A DNA stretch of 64,000 bases from Candidatus Contendibacter sp. (GCA_029624765.1 JARSSO010000028.1:1-64000), one strand, 5' to 3'. Positions 52,406 to 62,161 are shown, numbered from the stretch's first letter. Translations and numbers: made by a program. The notes: generated by a model not told the origin, from the sequence alone.

Positions 52406-53941
52406 ATGAACGAGTCCTTCGATTACATCGTCATCGGCGCCGGCACCTCGGGTTGCGTCGTCGCCCATCGGCTTAGCGAGGACACCGGTTCTCGCGTTTT
52501 GCTGCTGGAGGGCGGCGGTCCCGACGACCGGCCGGAGATTCACGACCCCACCCTGTTGTACAAGTTATGGGGTTCGGAGGTGGATTACCTTTATTCCACC
52601 GAGGAAGAACCGGGCATCAACAACCGCCGGATGACCTGCAATCGCGGCAAGGTGCTGGGCGGCAGCAGCGCGATTCACGCGATGATTCACATTCGTGGCA
52701 ATCCCCGTGACTTCGACCACTGGAACTATCTGGGCAACGAAGGCTGGAGCTACGAGGATGTCCTGCCCTATTTCAACAAGTCGGAAGACTATATCGGTGG
52801 GGCCTCGCGTTACCACGGCGCGGGCGGGCCACTGTCGGTCATCGATCAGCCCGATCCCACCCCGGTGGCTCGGGCTTTCGTCGCGGCGGCGCTCGAACTG
52901 GGATTCAAGGGCGGGCCGGACTGGGATTTCAACGGCGCCGAACACGAGGGCGCGGGTTTCTACCAATTCAACATCACCCGCGACGGCAAGCGAGCCAGCA
53001 GCGCGGTCGCATTCCTCAACCCGATCAAGCATCGTCCCAACCTGACCATCGCCACCTTCGCCCAAGCCACCCGGCTGCTGGTCGAGAACGGACGGGTCAG
53101 CGGGGTGGAGTACCGGCAAGATGGTCAGACCAGGCAGGCACGGGTCACTCGCGAGGTCGTTGTCAGCGCCGGGGCCTACGATTCGCCCAAGCTGCTGATG
53201 TTGTCTGGCATCGGCCCAGCCGCCCACCTCCAGGCGCACGGTATTCCGGTGGTGGTGGACCTGCCCGGCGTGGGCGGGAATCTGCTGGACCACTTGCGCA
53301 TGCCGATCATCTTCAAGAACACCCAGGTCCAGCCCATTCCCATGGTCCTGGCCGAGGCTGGCCTGCTGGTGCATACCCGTCCCTACACCGCCGCCGCCGC
53401 GCCCGACCTCCAGATCAACTTCAACGCCGCCGTGCCGGCGCTGGTGCCGCCCAGTTACCCGGGCGACCCTCGCCTCACCTATAACTTCGTCGCCATCCTG
53501 GGCCAGCCGCAGAGTCAGGGCGCGGTAACCCTGCGCTCCGCCGATCCCGACGCCCCCCCGGTCATTCGCCATAACTATCTGGAATGCGAAACCGACGTCG
53601 AGGTGATGGTCCATGCCATCAAGCTGGCTCGCCGCATGATGCGCACCCGCGCCATGACACCGTTCAACGCCGGCGAGGTCATGCCCGGCGAGCCAATCCA
53701 AAGCGACGAAGATCTGCGCGACTTCGTGCGTAACAACGTATTCACCATCTGGCACCCGGTGGGAACCTGCAAGATGGGTCGGGATCGCCTGGCGGTCGTC
53801 GATCCCCAGTTACGGGTTCGTGGCGTGCGGGGTCTGCGGGTGGCCGACGCCTCGATCATGCCGACCATTCCCAGCAGCAATCCCAATGCCGCTTGCTTCA
53901 TGATCGGCGAGAAGGCCGCCGACTTGGTCCGGACCACTTGA
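52406..53941 (+). CDS. GMC-family FAD oxidoreductase
   Basis: A 511-residue GMC oxidoreductase. The FAD site is FDYIVIGAGTSGCVVAHRLSED, GMC signatures are GKVLGGSSAIHAMIHIRG and AGAYDSPKLLMLSGIGP, and the catalytic pair is His in WHPVGTCKMG and Asn in PSSNPNAACFMI. It resembles choline/alcohol dehydrogenases. It oxidises an alcohol, probably a sugar or small alcohol made or consumed by the aldo/keto reductase next to it. A GGGAGG site precedes ATG 52406. Confidence 0.92.
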   Translation: MNESFDYIVIGAGTSGCVVAHRLSEDTGSRVLLLEGGGPDDRPEIHDPTLLYKLWGSEVDYLYSTEEEPGINNRRMTCNRGKVLGGSSAIHAMIHIRGNPRDFDHWNYLGNEGWSYEDVLPYFNKSEDYIGGASRYHGAGGPLSVIDQPDPTPVARAFVAAALELGFKGGPDWDFNGAEHEGAGFYQFNITRDGKRASSAVAFLNPIKHRPNLTIATFAQATRLLVENGRVSGVEYRQDGQTRQARVTREVVVSAGAYDSPKLLMLSGIGPAAHLQAHGIPVVVDLPGVGGNLLDHLRMPIIFKNTQVQPIPMVLAEAGLLVHTRPYTAAAAPDLQINFNAAVPALVPPSYPGDPRLTYNFVAILGQPQSQGAVTLRSADPDAPPVIRHNYLECETDVEVMVHAIKLARRMMRTRAMTPFNAGEVMPGEPIQSDEDLRDFVRNNVFTIWHPVGTCKMGRDRLAVVDPQLRVRGVRGLRVADASIMPTIPSSNPNAACFMIGEKAADLVRTT

Positions 53942-54012
53942 ACTGGGTTGCCCAACCCGGATTCCGCAACGCGAAATTGTATCCATGAAATTTTGATGGG
54001 GAGACAAAACCC

Positions 54013-55842
54013 ATGGGCATTCAGCGGTACACCTATTCGGATACTCTGGCCGGCTACGTCACTCAGGTCGACCGGGGTGCGCGCAGCTTCGATCTCAAGA
54101 CCAGCGATGGCCGGGAATTCCGCGCCTATCTGACTCCCACCACCTACGCCCGCATCACCCAAAACCTGGAGGAATCCTATCGCGATTGCACCTCGCGCCT
54201 CGGCGACATGTTGCGGCCCGGTCAACTGGTATACGCCTATTGCATCTTTTATCCCCAGGCGGGAGACCTGCGCGTCGAGGTCAAATCCCTGGTGTTTCCA
54301 GGCGACGGCCCGGATGTGTACCGCCACGAGGAGCCCGACTGGTGGGTCAAGCAAATCCGCTCCATCGCCAACAGTTACCTGCGCTGGCAGTTCAACTACC
54401 CCGCCCAGTCGATCGATTACCGCAATTACCGCACCATCCTGCATCTGGCTGGCGCCAAGAAGGGCGACTATTTGCAGGAAACCGACACCATTTCCCGCAT
54501 GATTTACGGCATGGCCTCGGCTTACATGCTCACGGGCGAAGAGTCGTTTTTGGAGGCGGCCGAAAAGGGGACGGAATACCTGCGCGCTCACATGCGCTTC
54601 TTCGATCCGGACGAGGACTTGATCTATTGGTATCACGGCGTCCAGGTTTCCGGCGACCGCGAACACAAGTTGCTGACTTCGGAATTCGGGGACGACTACG
54701 ACTCGATTCCGATGTACGAGCAGATCTACGCCCTGGCGGGTCCGACCCAGACCTATCGGATTACCGGCGACCCGCGCATCCTGTACGACATCGAGAAAAC
54801 TATCGAACTGTTCGACAAGTATTACAAGGACAATGAGAAGGAAGGCTATTTCTCCCACATCGACCCGATCAGTCTGGATCCCCGCTCGCCCTCGCTGGAC
54901 AAAGGCAACAACCGCGCCAAGAAGAACTGGAACTCGGTCGGCGATCACGCTCCGGCGTATCTGATCAATCTTTGGCTGGCCACGGGCGAGGATAAATACG
55001 CCGATTTCCTGGCCTATACCGCCGACACCATCGTCCAGCACTTCCCCGACTACGAGCACTCTCCTTTTGTCCAGGAGCGTTTTTTCGAGGACTGGAGCCA
55101 CGACGCCACCTGGGGCTGGCAGCAGAATCGCGCGGTCGTTGGGCACAACCTCAAGATCGCCTGGAACCTGCTGCGGATCAACAGCATTCGACCCAATACC
55201 GACTATGTCGCCATGGCGGAAAAAATCGCCGAGTTGATGCCGGAAGTAGGCTCGGACCGGGTTCGCGGCGGCTGGTATGACGTGGTCGAGCGGGTGCTCG
55301 CTCCCGGCGAGGAAGTCCACCGCTTCGTCTGGCACGACCGCAAGGCCTGGTGGCAGCAAGAGCAGGCCATCCTGGCTTATCTGATCCTGCACGGCTGTCT
55401 GAACAAGACGGATTATCAGCGGCACGGCCGGGAGGCGGCGGCGTTCTACAACGCCTTCTTCCTCGACCACGACGACGGCGCCGTCTATTTCAACGTGCTG
55501 GCCAACGGTCTGCCCTATCTGCTCGGCAACGAACGCCTCAAGGGCAGCCATTCGATGAGCGCCTATCACTCCACCGAGCTGTGCTATCTGTCGGCGGTCT
55601 ACCTCAACCTGCTGACCCACAAGCAGCCGATGACCTTCTACTTCAAGCCGCGGCCCGACGGTTTCCCTGGCCGGATTCTGCGGGTGGCCCCGGATATCCT
55701 GCCCAAGGGCAGCGTCCGTTTGACCGCGGTGGAAATCGACGGACGGCCCTACTCGGCCTTCGACGCCGAGGGCTTGTCCATCCAGTTGCCCGATTCGCGG
55801 CAGGACGTGCGGGTCAAGGCGACCCTCACGCCCGTTCGGTAA
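54013..55842 (+). CDS. AGE-like (alpha/alpha6-barrel) sugar epimerase/isomerase or hydrolase with N-terminal beta domain
   Basis: A 609-residue protein. About residues 1-95 form a beta-rich, OB-like domain (DTLAGYVTQVDRGARSFDL, LRPGQLVYAYCIFYP). The rest is an alpha/alpha barrel resembling N-acylglucosamine 2-epimerase-type proteins: DTISRMIYGMASAYMLTGEESFLEAAEKG, WSHDATWGWQQNRAVVGHNLKIAWNLL and WYDVVERVLAPGEE. Conserved His residues in the VVGHNLK and STEL regions match the AGE barrel. The exact reaction (epimerase, isomerase or glycan lyase) is unknown. It starts 71 nt after the GMC gene and 30 nt before STAS-1. Confidence 0.75.
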   Translation: MGIQRYTYSDTLAGYVTQVDRGARSFDLKTSDGREFRAYLTPTTYARITQNLEESYRDCTSRLGDMLRPGQLVYAYCIFYPQAGDLRVEVKSLVFPGDGPDVYRHEEPDWWVKQIRSIANSYLRWQFNYPAQSIDYRNYRTILHLAGAKKGDYLQETDTISRMIYGMASAYMLTGEESFLEAAEKGTEYLRAHMRFFDPDEDLIYWYHGVQVSGDREHKLLTSEFGDDYDSIPMYEQIYALAGPTQTYRITGDPRILYDIEKTIELFDKYYKDNEKEGYFSHIDPISLDPRSPSLDKGNNRAKKNWNSVGDHAPAYLINLWLATGEDKYADFLAYTADTIVQHFPDYEHSPFVQERFFEDWSHDATWGWQQNRAVVGHNLKIAWNLLRINSIRPNTDYVAMAEKIAELMPEVGSDRVRGGWYDVVERVLAPGEEVHRFVWHDRKAWWQQEQAILAYLILHGCLNKTDYQRHGREAAAFYNAFFLDHDDGAVYFNVLANGLPYLLGNERLKGSHSMSAYHSTELCYLSAVYLNLLTHKQPMTFYFKPRPDGFPGRILRVAPDILPKGSVRLTAVEIDGRPYSAFDAEGLSIQLPDSRQDVRVKATLTPVR

Positions 55843-55872
55843 CCCTGTTCACTCACTGAAGGATTCAGGCAT

Positions 55873-56217
55873 ATGGCGATCCAGGTTGAGGTTTCCACCC
55901 GGAACGGGATCACGGTGGTCACCGTGGCCGGCGAGATTGACGGCGGGTCGGCGCCGGGGCTCCAGTCCCAGGTCCTGCCCCTGTTGCAGCAGAACGGCGC
56001 GTTGATCCTGGACTTGGCGGGCGTCACCTACATGTCCAGCGCTGGCCTGCGCGTACTGCTTCTGCTCTATCGCCAGGCCGTCGCGCGCAACGGGCGGGTT
56101 GCGCTGGCGGGAGTGGCGGAGACCATCAAGGACACGATGGCGGTCACTGGATTCCTCAAGTTCTTTACCGTGGCCGGCACTGTCGATGAGGCTCTAACCA
56201 CGCTCCAGCAGGCCTGA
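55873..56217 (+). CDS. STAS-domain anti-sigma-factor antagonist (RsbV-like), copy 1
   Basis: A 114-residue STAS protein: ITVVTVAGEIDGGSAPGLQSQVLPLL, ALILDLAGVTYMSSAGLRVLLLLYRQ. The phosphorylatable serine lies in MSSAGLRV (canonical SSAG). The C-terminal helix (VDEALTTLQQA) is normal. In partner switching, unphosphorylated RsbV binds the RsbW kinase. It sits between two metabolic enzymes, 1 nt before GlgX, so it is co-expressed with them. Confidence 0.9.
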   Translation: MAIQVEVSTRNGITVVTVAGEIDGGSAPGLQSQVLPLLQQNGALILDLAGVTYMSSAGLRVLLLLYRQAVARNGRVALAGVAETIKDTMAVTGFLKFFTVAGTVDEALTTLQQA

Positions 56218-56218
56218 A

Positions 56219-58333
56219 ATGGATACTCGCATCGATTTCTATCCCACGCACGAGCATCAGGGCTACAAGCTCCGACCGGGACGCCCCGTGCCGTTTGGAG
56301 CCACCCTGGTGCCTGGGGGGGTCAATTTCGCCATCTGTTCCCGTTACGCCACCTCATGCACCCTGGTGCTGTTCGAGAAAGGCGCATCCACGCCGCTGGT
56401 GGAAATCCCCATTCCCGAAGTGTTCCGTATCGGCAACGCCTGGTGCGTGGTGGTCTTCGATCTCGACTACGAGCGGATCGAGTATGGCTACCGCATGGAA
56501 GGTCCCTGGGACCCGAGGGCGGGACACCGCTTCGATGCTTCCAAGATCCTGCTCGATCCCTACGCCAAGGCAATCGGTGGACGCGATGTCTGGGGCCAGC
56601 CGCCGGACTGGAGCGATCCCTACCCCCATCGGGCCCGGCTGATCTTCGAGGACTTCGACTGGGAGGACGACCGTCCCCTGGAGACGCCCCTTGCGGATTT
56701 GGTGATCTACGAATTGCACGCGCGCAGCTTCACTCGTCACTCCTCCGCCAGTGTCAAGCACCCAGGCACCTATGCGGGCCTCATGGCCAAGATTCCCTAT
56801 CTCAAGGAACTGGGGGTGAATTGCGTCGAGTTGATGCCCATCTTCGAGTTCGACGAATTCGAGAACAGTCGCCCCAATCCGGTCACCGGCGAGACCATGT
56901 ACAACTACTGGGGCTACAGCACGGTGGGTTTTTTCGCCCCCAAGGCCGGCTACGCCGCCACTGGGCCGCTTGGGATGCAGGTGGACGAGTTCAAGAACCT
57001 GGTCAAGGAACTGCACCGCAACGGCATCGAAATCATCCTTGACGTGGTGTTCAACCACACCGCCGAGGGCAACGAGCACGGTCCGACGCTCTCCTTTCGG
57101 GGCATCGACAACCAGACCTACTACATGCTCACGCCGGAGGGGTACTACTTCAACTTCAGCGGTTGCGGCAACACCCTCAACTGCAATAATCCCGTCGTGC
57201 GGATGATGGTGCTCGACTGCCTGCGCTACTGGGCGGCGGAATATCATATCGACGGTTTCCGCTTCGATCTGGCCGCCATCCTGGGTCGCGACCCCTGGGG
57301 CGCTCCGATGCCCAATCCCCCGCTGCTGGAAAGCCTGGCTTTCGATCCGATCCTGGCCAAGTGCAAGTTGATCGCCGAAGCTTGGGATGCCGGCGGTCTG
57401 TATCAGGTCGGTTCCTTCCCGGCCTACGGACGCTGGGCCGAGTGGAACGGCAAGTACCGCGACGACATCCGCCGCTTCCTGAAAGGCGACGAAGGGATGG
57501 TTCCAGCCCTGGCCCAGCGCCTCCAGGGTTCGCCCGATCTTTACGGCTGGAATCGACGCGGTCCCACCGCTTCGATCAACTTCATCACCTGCCACGACGG
57601 CTTCACCCTTTACGATCTGTTCGCCTACAACCATAAGCACAACGAGGCCAATGGCGAGCAGAACCGCGATGGCGGCGACGACAACCATAGCTGGAACTGC
57701 GGAGTCGAGGGCGAAACGGATAACCCGGACGTCAACGCCCTGCGCCAGCGCATGATCAAGAACGCCTTGGCCATCCTGTTGATGAGCCATGGGGTCCCGA
57801 TGATCCTGATGGGCGACGAGGTGGGCCGCACCCAGCGCGGCAACAACAACACCTACTGCCACGACAACGACCTCAACTGGTTCGATTGGTCCTTGCTGGA
57901 ACGCAACGCCGACCTGTTCCACTTCGCTCGCCAGATGATCGCCTTTCGCAAGACCCATCCGCTGTTGCGCGCTCGCGAACACCTTGGGATGAGCACTGCT
58001 CAGGCCGACTTTATCTGGCATGGCGTCCATGCGTGGAACGCCGACTGGTCGCCGGGCTCGCGCACCCTGGCGTTCATGCTGCGCGAGCGCCAGGCGGGGC
58101 AGGGGGGGAATACCAACCCGGTGCTTTACATGGCCCTGAACGCCTATTGGGACGCCTTGCCTTTCCATTTACCCGAATTGCCGATCAACTATCGCTGGCA
58201 TCTGTTCGCCAACACGGCGCTATCGTCGCCCCACGACATCTATGAACCCGGCCATGAGATTCCCCTGGAACCGTATCAGGACAGCTTCCTGGTCGGCGGC
58301 CGGGCCGTGGTCGTCCTGGTCGGGCGTCCCTGA
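56219..58333 (+). CDS. GlgX-like glycogen debranching enzyme (GH13 isoamylase type)
   Basis: A 704-residue GH13 enzyme. An N-terminal CBM48/isoamylase domain (FGATLVPGGVNFAICSRYATSCTLVLFEKG) precedes the barrel. Conserved regions: I DVVFNHTAEGNE, II GFRFDLAAILGRD (Asp nucleophile), III LIAEAWDAGG (Glu acid/base) and IV FITCHDGFT (Asp). GlgX hydrolyses alpha-1,6 branches of phosphorylase-trimmed glycogen. Whether this copy is true GlgX or a TreX-like relative cannot be told. It starts 1 nt after STAS-1 (ATG 56219) with STAS-2 next, so it is embedded in the signalling cluster. Confidence 0.92.
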   Translation: MDTRIDFYPTHEHQGYKLRPGRPVPFGATLVPGGVNFAICSRYATSCTLVLFEKGASTPLVEIPIPEVFRIGNAWCVVVFDLDYERIEYGYRMEGPWDPRAGHRFDASKILLDPYAKAIGGRDVWGQPPDWSDPYPHRARLIFEDFDWEDDRPLETPLADLVIYELHARSFTRHSSASVKHPGTYAGLMAKIPYLKELGVNCVELMPIFEFDEFENSRPNPVTGETMYNYWGYSTVGFFAPKAGYAATGPLGMQVDEFKNLVKELHRNGIEIILDVVFNHTAEGNEHGPTLSFRGIDNQTYYMLTPEGYYFNFSGCGNTLNCNNPVVRMMVLDCLRYWAAEYHIDGFRFDLAAILGRDPWGAPMPNPPLLESLAFDPILAKCKLIAEAWDAGGLYQVGSFPAYGRWAEWNGKYRDDIRRFLKGDEGMVPALAQRLQGSPDLYGWNRRGPTASINFITCHDGFTLYDLFAYNHKHNEANGEQNRDGGDDNHSWNCGVEGETDNPDVNALRQRMIKNALAILLMSHGVPMILMGDEVGRTQRGNNNTYCHDNDLNWFDWSLLERNADLFHFARQMIAFRKTHPLLRAREHLGMSTAQADFIWHGVHAWNADWSPGSRTLAFMLRERQAGQGGNTNPVLYMALNAYWDALPFHLPELPINYRWHLFANTALSSPHDIYEPGHEIPLEPYQDSFLVGGRAVVVLVGRP

Positions 58334-58368
58334 ATTCAGCCAAACCAACATGTTACGGAGGATCCATC

Positions 58369-58686
58369 ATGGCATTCAGCGCGAATCTTGAAATGACGGG
58401 TTCCGAGGCCCGGATCACCCTTGAGGGGGAGCTTGACGCCGCGGTCGCCGATCAGTTTCGCCAAACCGTCGAACGCGCCGCGCAAGAAAAGCCGCAGAAG
58501 CTTGTCCTGTTCATGGACAAGCTGCAATTCATGGCCAGCGCCGGCTTGCGCGTGCTGGTGTTCGCCAAGCAGCGCATGGGGCGTGACGTGGCCATTTACG
58601 TCATCGGCGCTACTGGCCCCGTCCTCAATACGATGCAGATGAGCGGCTTCCATCAGGCCGTCTATCTGCGGGAGAGCTATCCCTAG
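58369..58686 (+). CDS. STAS-domain anti-sigma-factor antagonist (RsbV-like), copy 2
   Basis: A 105-residue STAS protein: SEARITLEGELDAAVADQFRQTVERA, KLVLFMDKLQFMASAGLRVLVFAKQRMG. The serine is in MASAGLRV. It is followed after 18 nt by the RsbW-like kinase, the classic rsbV-rsbW order, so this is the likeliest direct partner of that kinase. GGAGG lies before the ATG. Confidence 0.9.
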   Translation: MAFSANLEMTGSEARITLEGELDAAVADQFRQTVERAAQEKPQKLVLFMDKLQFMASAGLRVLVFAKQRMGRDVAIYVIGATGPVLNTMQMSGFHQAVYLRESYP

Positions 58687-58704
58687 CCCAGCGAGCGCCC
58701 TGCC

Positions 58705-59124
58705 ATGATCCAACACAGCCTTCCGGCCAGCCTCGCGGCGCTCTCGGACATCCGCCGGCTGGTTACGCAAGCTTGTCAAACCGCGGGATTAAGCGAGGAA
58801 GCGACTTATCGCCTGGCCCTGGCTGTGGATGAGATCGCCACCAACATCATCACTCATGGTTATGAGGAGCAGGGCTTGACCGGCGATATCGTGGTTTCCT
58901 TGGGCCAGACCGACCAGGAGTTGACTGTTCTTCTGGAGGATACCGGCGTCGCCTACGATCCACGGACCCAGACCATGCCCACCGCCGAAGACCTTGACAA
59001 GCCGCTGGACGACCGCGAAATCGGGGGATTGGGGATTTTCCTGGCTCTCGCGGGAGTGGACCGTTTCGACTATCAGCGCATCGACAACATGAACCGAAAC
59101 CTCTTTGCAATGAACCTGGCCTAG
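58705..59124 (+). CDS. RsbW-type serine kinase/anti-sigma factor (HATPase)
   Basis: A 139-residue GHKL ATPase: AVDEIATNIITHGYEEQG (N-box), VLLEDTGVAYDP (G1) and REIGGLGIFLALAGVDRFDY (G2). It lacks a histidine-phosphotransfer domain, as expected for RsbW/SpoIIAB-type protein kinases, which phosphorylate an STAS serine. The bound partner is a sigma factor or another regulator, none of which is encoded in this window. The output target is therefore unknown. Confidence 0.9.
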   Translation: MIQHSLPASLAALSDIRRLVTQACQTAGLSEEATYRLALAVDEIATNIITHGYEEQGLTGDIVVSLGQTDQELTVLLEDTGVAYDPRTQTMPTAEDLDKPLDDREIGGLGIFLALAGVDRFDYQRIDNMNRNLFAMNLA

Positions 59125-59144
59125 AGCCACCTGGAGCAACCGAC

Positions 59145-59969
59145 ATGGCCAAGAAAGCGTTGTACATCCTCTCGGAATACGGTTATTGGGGCGTGGAGCT
59201 GCTGGGGCCCCTCACCCATCTTGACGCCGCCGGCTACGAAGCGGTTTTCGCCACCCCCAAGGGCAAGCGCGCCCACGCTCTGCCGCCCAGCTACGACCCC
59301 ACTTATTTCGATCCGCCGCTGCGTTGCAACGTCACCGAGCCCGATATCGCGGTCAAGGTCAAGGCCCTGGACGAATCGAGCCGGCTCGACAAGGTTGTCA
59401 ACCTGTCGGAATGGTTCCCGGAGCGCCCCTATTTCAGCGAGCCCGATTTCCTGCGCCAGTTCGAGGCGTATTACAACCGCCGCGCCGAGGTGTGGAAGGA
59501 GTTGGAAGACTACTCCTGCCTGGTGCTGGTCGGCGGTTCCGGCCCGCTGATCGACATGGCCAACAATCAGCGGGTGCACGACGCGATCCTGGGATTCCAC
59601 AAGCTGGACAAGCCGGTCGCCGGCATCTGCTACGGGGTGACCCCGCTGGCCTTTGCCCGCGAGATCGACACGCGCAAGTCGCTGATCCGGGGCAAGCACG
59701 TCACCGGCCACTGCATCGAATACGACTACAAGGACGGGACCGGCTTCCTGAACACCGATCTCAACATGGGACCGCCGCCCTATCCGCTGGAATACCTGCT
59801 GAGCGACGCCGTGGGACCGGACGGGCAGTATCACGGCAATTTCGGGCGGCGCACCTCGGTGATCGTGGACTGGCCGTTCATCACCGCCCGCTCGCTGCAA
59901 TGCTCTTTCGAATTCGGCGAGCAACTGGTCAACATGCTCGACAAGGGCCTGCGCCGCTACGGCTGGTGA
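59145..59969 (+). CDS. DJ-1/PfpI-family protein, copy 1
   Basis: A 274-residue class I glutamine amidotransferase-like protein: KKALYILSEYGYWGVELLGPLTHLDAAGYEAVFATPKG, LVLVGGSGPLIDMANNQRV (in part) and the nucleophile elbow GICYGVTPLAF (Cys). Family members include glyoxalase III, chaperone and peptidase types. It carries extra loops compared with standard DJ-1. It starts 20 nt after the RsbW gene and 4 nt before the ThDP enzyme. It could remove a reactive aldehyde made by the pathway. Confidence 0.85.
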   Translation: MAKKALYILSEYGYWGVELLGPLTHLDAAGYEAVFATPKGKRAHALPPSYDPTYFDPPLRCNVTEPDIAVKVKALDESSRLDKVVNLSEWFPERPYFSEPDFLRQFEAYYNRRAEVWKELEDYSCLVLVGGSGPLIDMANNQRVHDAILGFHKLDKPVAGICYGVTPLAFAREIDTRKSLIRGKHVTGHCIEYDYKDGTGFLNTDLNMGPPPYPLEYLLSDAVGPDGQYHGNFGRRTSVIVDWPFITARSLQCSFEFGEQLVNMLDKGLRRYGW

Positions 59970-59973
59970 TCCC

Positions 59974-61689
59974 ATGACGGCATCCGCTCCCAAGACCGGC
60001 CGCCACGCCATCATCGAGCAGTTTCTCGCCGATGGCATGACCCACATGTTCGGCAATCCCGGCACGGTCGAACAGGGCTTCCTCGATGCTCTGTCCGACT
60101 ATCCGGACCTGAAATACATCCTGACCCTCCAGGAGTCGGTGGCGGTTATGGCGGCGGACGGTTACGCCCGCGCCGTCAAGCGTCCCACCCTGGTGCAGAT
60201 TCATAGCACGCCGGGCCTGGGGAACGCCATCGGCGCGCTGTACCAAGCCAAGCGGGGTCACGCGCCGCTGGTGGTGATCGGGGCCGACTCCGGCGTCAAA
60301 TACTTCGGTATGGACGCCCAGATGGCGGGCGACCTGGTGGCGTTCGCCGAGCCGGTGACCAAGTATTCAACCTGCGTCTACGATCCCGGTTCGTTGCTGC
60401 GGGTGCTGCGCCGGGCTACCAAGATCGCCGCCACCCCGCCGATGGGGCCGGTCTATGTATGCCTGCCCATGGACGTCCTGGACGCGCCCGTCAGCGAGGA
60501 AGTATTCCCGACTTTCATTCCCTCCAGCCGGGTTGCGCCCGAACCGGAGTTGGTGAACGAAGCGGCGCGGCGACTGGCGGCGGCGGCACAGCCGATGCTC
60601 TTCATCGGCGACGGCATCGCCTACACGCGGGCGCAGGCCGAACTGACCCGGGTCGCCGAACTGCTCGGGGCCGAGGTTTGGGAAGCCAACAACGGCGAGC
60701 TGAACATGGACACCACCCACCCCCTCTACCAGGGGGCGACGGGGCATATGTTCGGCGCGCAGAGCCTGCCGATCACCCGCAAGGGCGACGTCAACCTGGT
60801 TTGCGGCACCTACATGCTTCCCGAGGTGTTCCCGGAACTGGGCGACATCTTCGCGCCGGGAGCGCAGGTCATCCATTTCGACCTGGACGGCTACGAGATC
60901 GCCAAGAACCATCGGGTGAGCCTGGGCGCGGTCGCCGACCCCAAGCTGACCCTGGCGGCCCTGGCCGAAGCGTTGGAGCGGACCCTCGATCCGGCGCAAA
61001 AGGCTGCGGCGCGTGCCCGAAGCCAGGCCATCGGCGCGGCCAAGGCGGCGCGCATCGCCGAGCAGAAGGCCAAGGACGCGGCCAGCCGCGCCGATCTGCC
61101 GTTGCACATGGCCCGGTTCATGGAGGAATTGGCCCCGCGTCTGCCGGAGGATGCGGTGATCTTCGACGAGGCGCTGACCAACTCGCCGCCGATTACCCGT
61201 TATTTCCCCCCGCGCCGGCCGGAGCACTACTTCCTCACCCGCGGCGGTTCGCTGGGTCTGGGTTTTCCCGGCGCCATCGGGTTGAAACTGGCCCATCCCG
61301 ACAAACTGGTGATCGGTTTTTCCGGGGACGGCGGCTGCATGTACACCATCCAGGCGCTGTGGACCGCGACGCGGCACAACCTCAACGTCAAGTTCGTGGT
61401 GTGCAACAATCTGTCCTACCGGTTGCTGCAACTCAACATCCAGGCCTATTGGCGGGAATTGGGCATCGCGCCGCGTCCCTATCCTTTGAGCTTCGATCTG
61501 TCCCACCCACCCCTGGATTTCGTCAAGATGGCCGAATCGATGGGCGTCGCGGCGACCCGGGTCGAGCGGCCCGAGCAAATCGTTCCCGCCATTGAGCGAA
61601 TGCTGAACAGTCCAGGCAGCTTCCTGATCGATCTGGCGCTGGAGAACGATACCCACCCCGAACTGATCGGCGTCCGGTGCGGCCAATGA
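59974..61689 (+). CDS. thiamine-diphosphate enzyme (benzoylformate decarboxylase/acetolactate synthase-like)
   Basis: A 571-residue ThDP enzyme. The N-terminal PYR domain has THMFGNPGTVEQGFLDAL and the catalytic Glu in LTLQESVAVMAADGYARA. The PP domain has the ThDP motif IGFSGDGGCMYTIQALWTATRHNLNVKFVVCNN (GDG...NN type), with EALTNSPPITRYF typical of MdlC/ScyA-like branches. It likely decarboxylates or ligates a 2-oxo acid. The substrate cannot be assigned. It overlaps no gene but is 4 nt after the DJ-1 gene and 37 nt before the first SnoaL gene. Confidence 0.9.
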   Translation: MTASAPKTGRHAIIEQFLADGMTHMFGNPGTVEQGFLDALSDYPDLKYILTLQESVAVMAADGYARAVKRPTLVQIHSTPGLGNAIGALYQAKRGHAPLVVIGADSGVKYFGMDAQMAGDLVAFAEPVTKYSTCVYDPGSLLRVLRRATKIAATPPMGPVYVCLPMDVLDAPVSEEVFPTFIPSSRVAPEPELVNEAARRLAAAAQPMLFIGDGIAYTRAQAELTRVAELLGAEVWEANNGELNMDTTHPLYQGATGHMFGAQSLPITRKGDVNLVCGTYMLPEVFPELGDIFAPGAQVIHFDLDGYEIAKNHRVSLGAVADPKLTLAALAEALERTLDPAQKAAARARSQAIGAAKAARIAEQKAKDAASRADLPLHMARFMEELAPRLPEDAVIFDEALTNSPPITRYFPPRRPEHYFLTRGGSLGLGFPGAIGLKLAHPDKLVIGFSGDGGCMYTIQALWTATRHNLNVKFVVCNNLSYRLLQLNIQAYWRELGIAPRPYPLSFDLSHPPLDFVKMAESMGVAATRVERPEQIVPAIERMLNSPGSFLIDLALENDTHPELIGVRCGQ

Positions 61690-61726
61690 CCCCCGCTGCT
61701 TTTCCCTATATAAAGAGGAGTTTCCC

Positions 61727-62161
61727 ATGGCTGAATTGAGCAACAGCGAAATCGAACGGTTCGTGGCCGACTGGTACAAGGCGCTGGACGTCCACGAACC
61801 CATGGTCAACATCCTGCCCCTGCTGGCCGACGAAGGGTTGGAAATGGTGTTTCCCGAAGCCACCTTGCACGGCAAGGCGGAATTCGAGGGCTGGTATCAG
61901 CGGGTCATCCGCATCTTTTTCGACGAGGATCACCGGGTCAAGTCGGTCACGGTGGATCGCCAGGGCGAGGATTACAACCTGGGCGTGGTGGTCGAGTGGA
62001 AGGCCAGCGTCTGGAATCCGCCGGCGCCGTACAGCGCCCGCATCATGCTGGACGCCTATCAGCGCTGGGTGGTGCGCGCCCATCCGGCCACCGGCAAGCC
62101 GGTGGTCCGCACCTACATCGTGGACCGGCTGGAGTACCACGAGGGTTCAGCCAAGCTCTAA
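61727..62161 (+). CDS. SnoaL/NTF2-like protein, copy 1
   Basis: A 144-residue SnoaL/NTF2-fold protein: SNSEIERFVADWYKALDVHEPMVNILPLL, GKAEFEGWYQRVIRIFFDE and a C-terminal strand (YIVDRLEYHEGS). Such folds often act as isomerases, cyclases or small-molecule binders. It follows the ThDP enzyme. An AAAGAGGAG site precedes the ATG. Both SnoaL proteins share this fold but are only weakly similar. Confidence 0.8.
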   Translation: MAELSNSEIERFVADWYKALDVHEPMVNILPLLADEGLEMVFPEATLHGKAEFEGWYQRVIRIFFDEDHRVKSVTVDRQGEDYNLGVVVEWKASVWNPPAPYSARIMLDAYQRWVVRAHPATGKPVVRTYIVDRLEYHEGSAKL

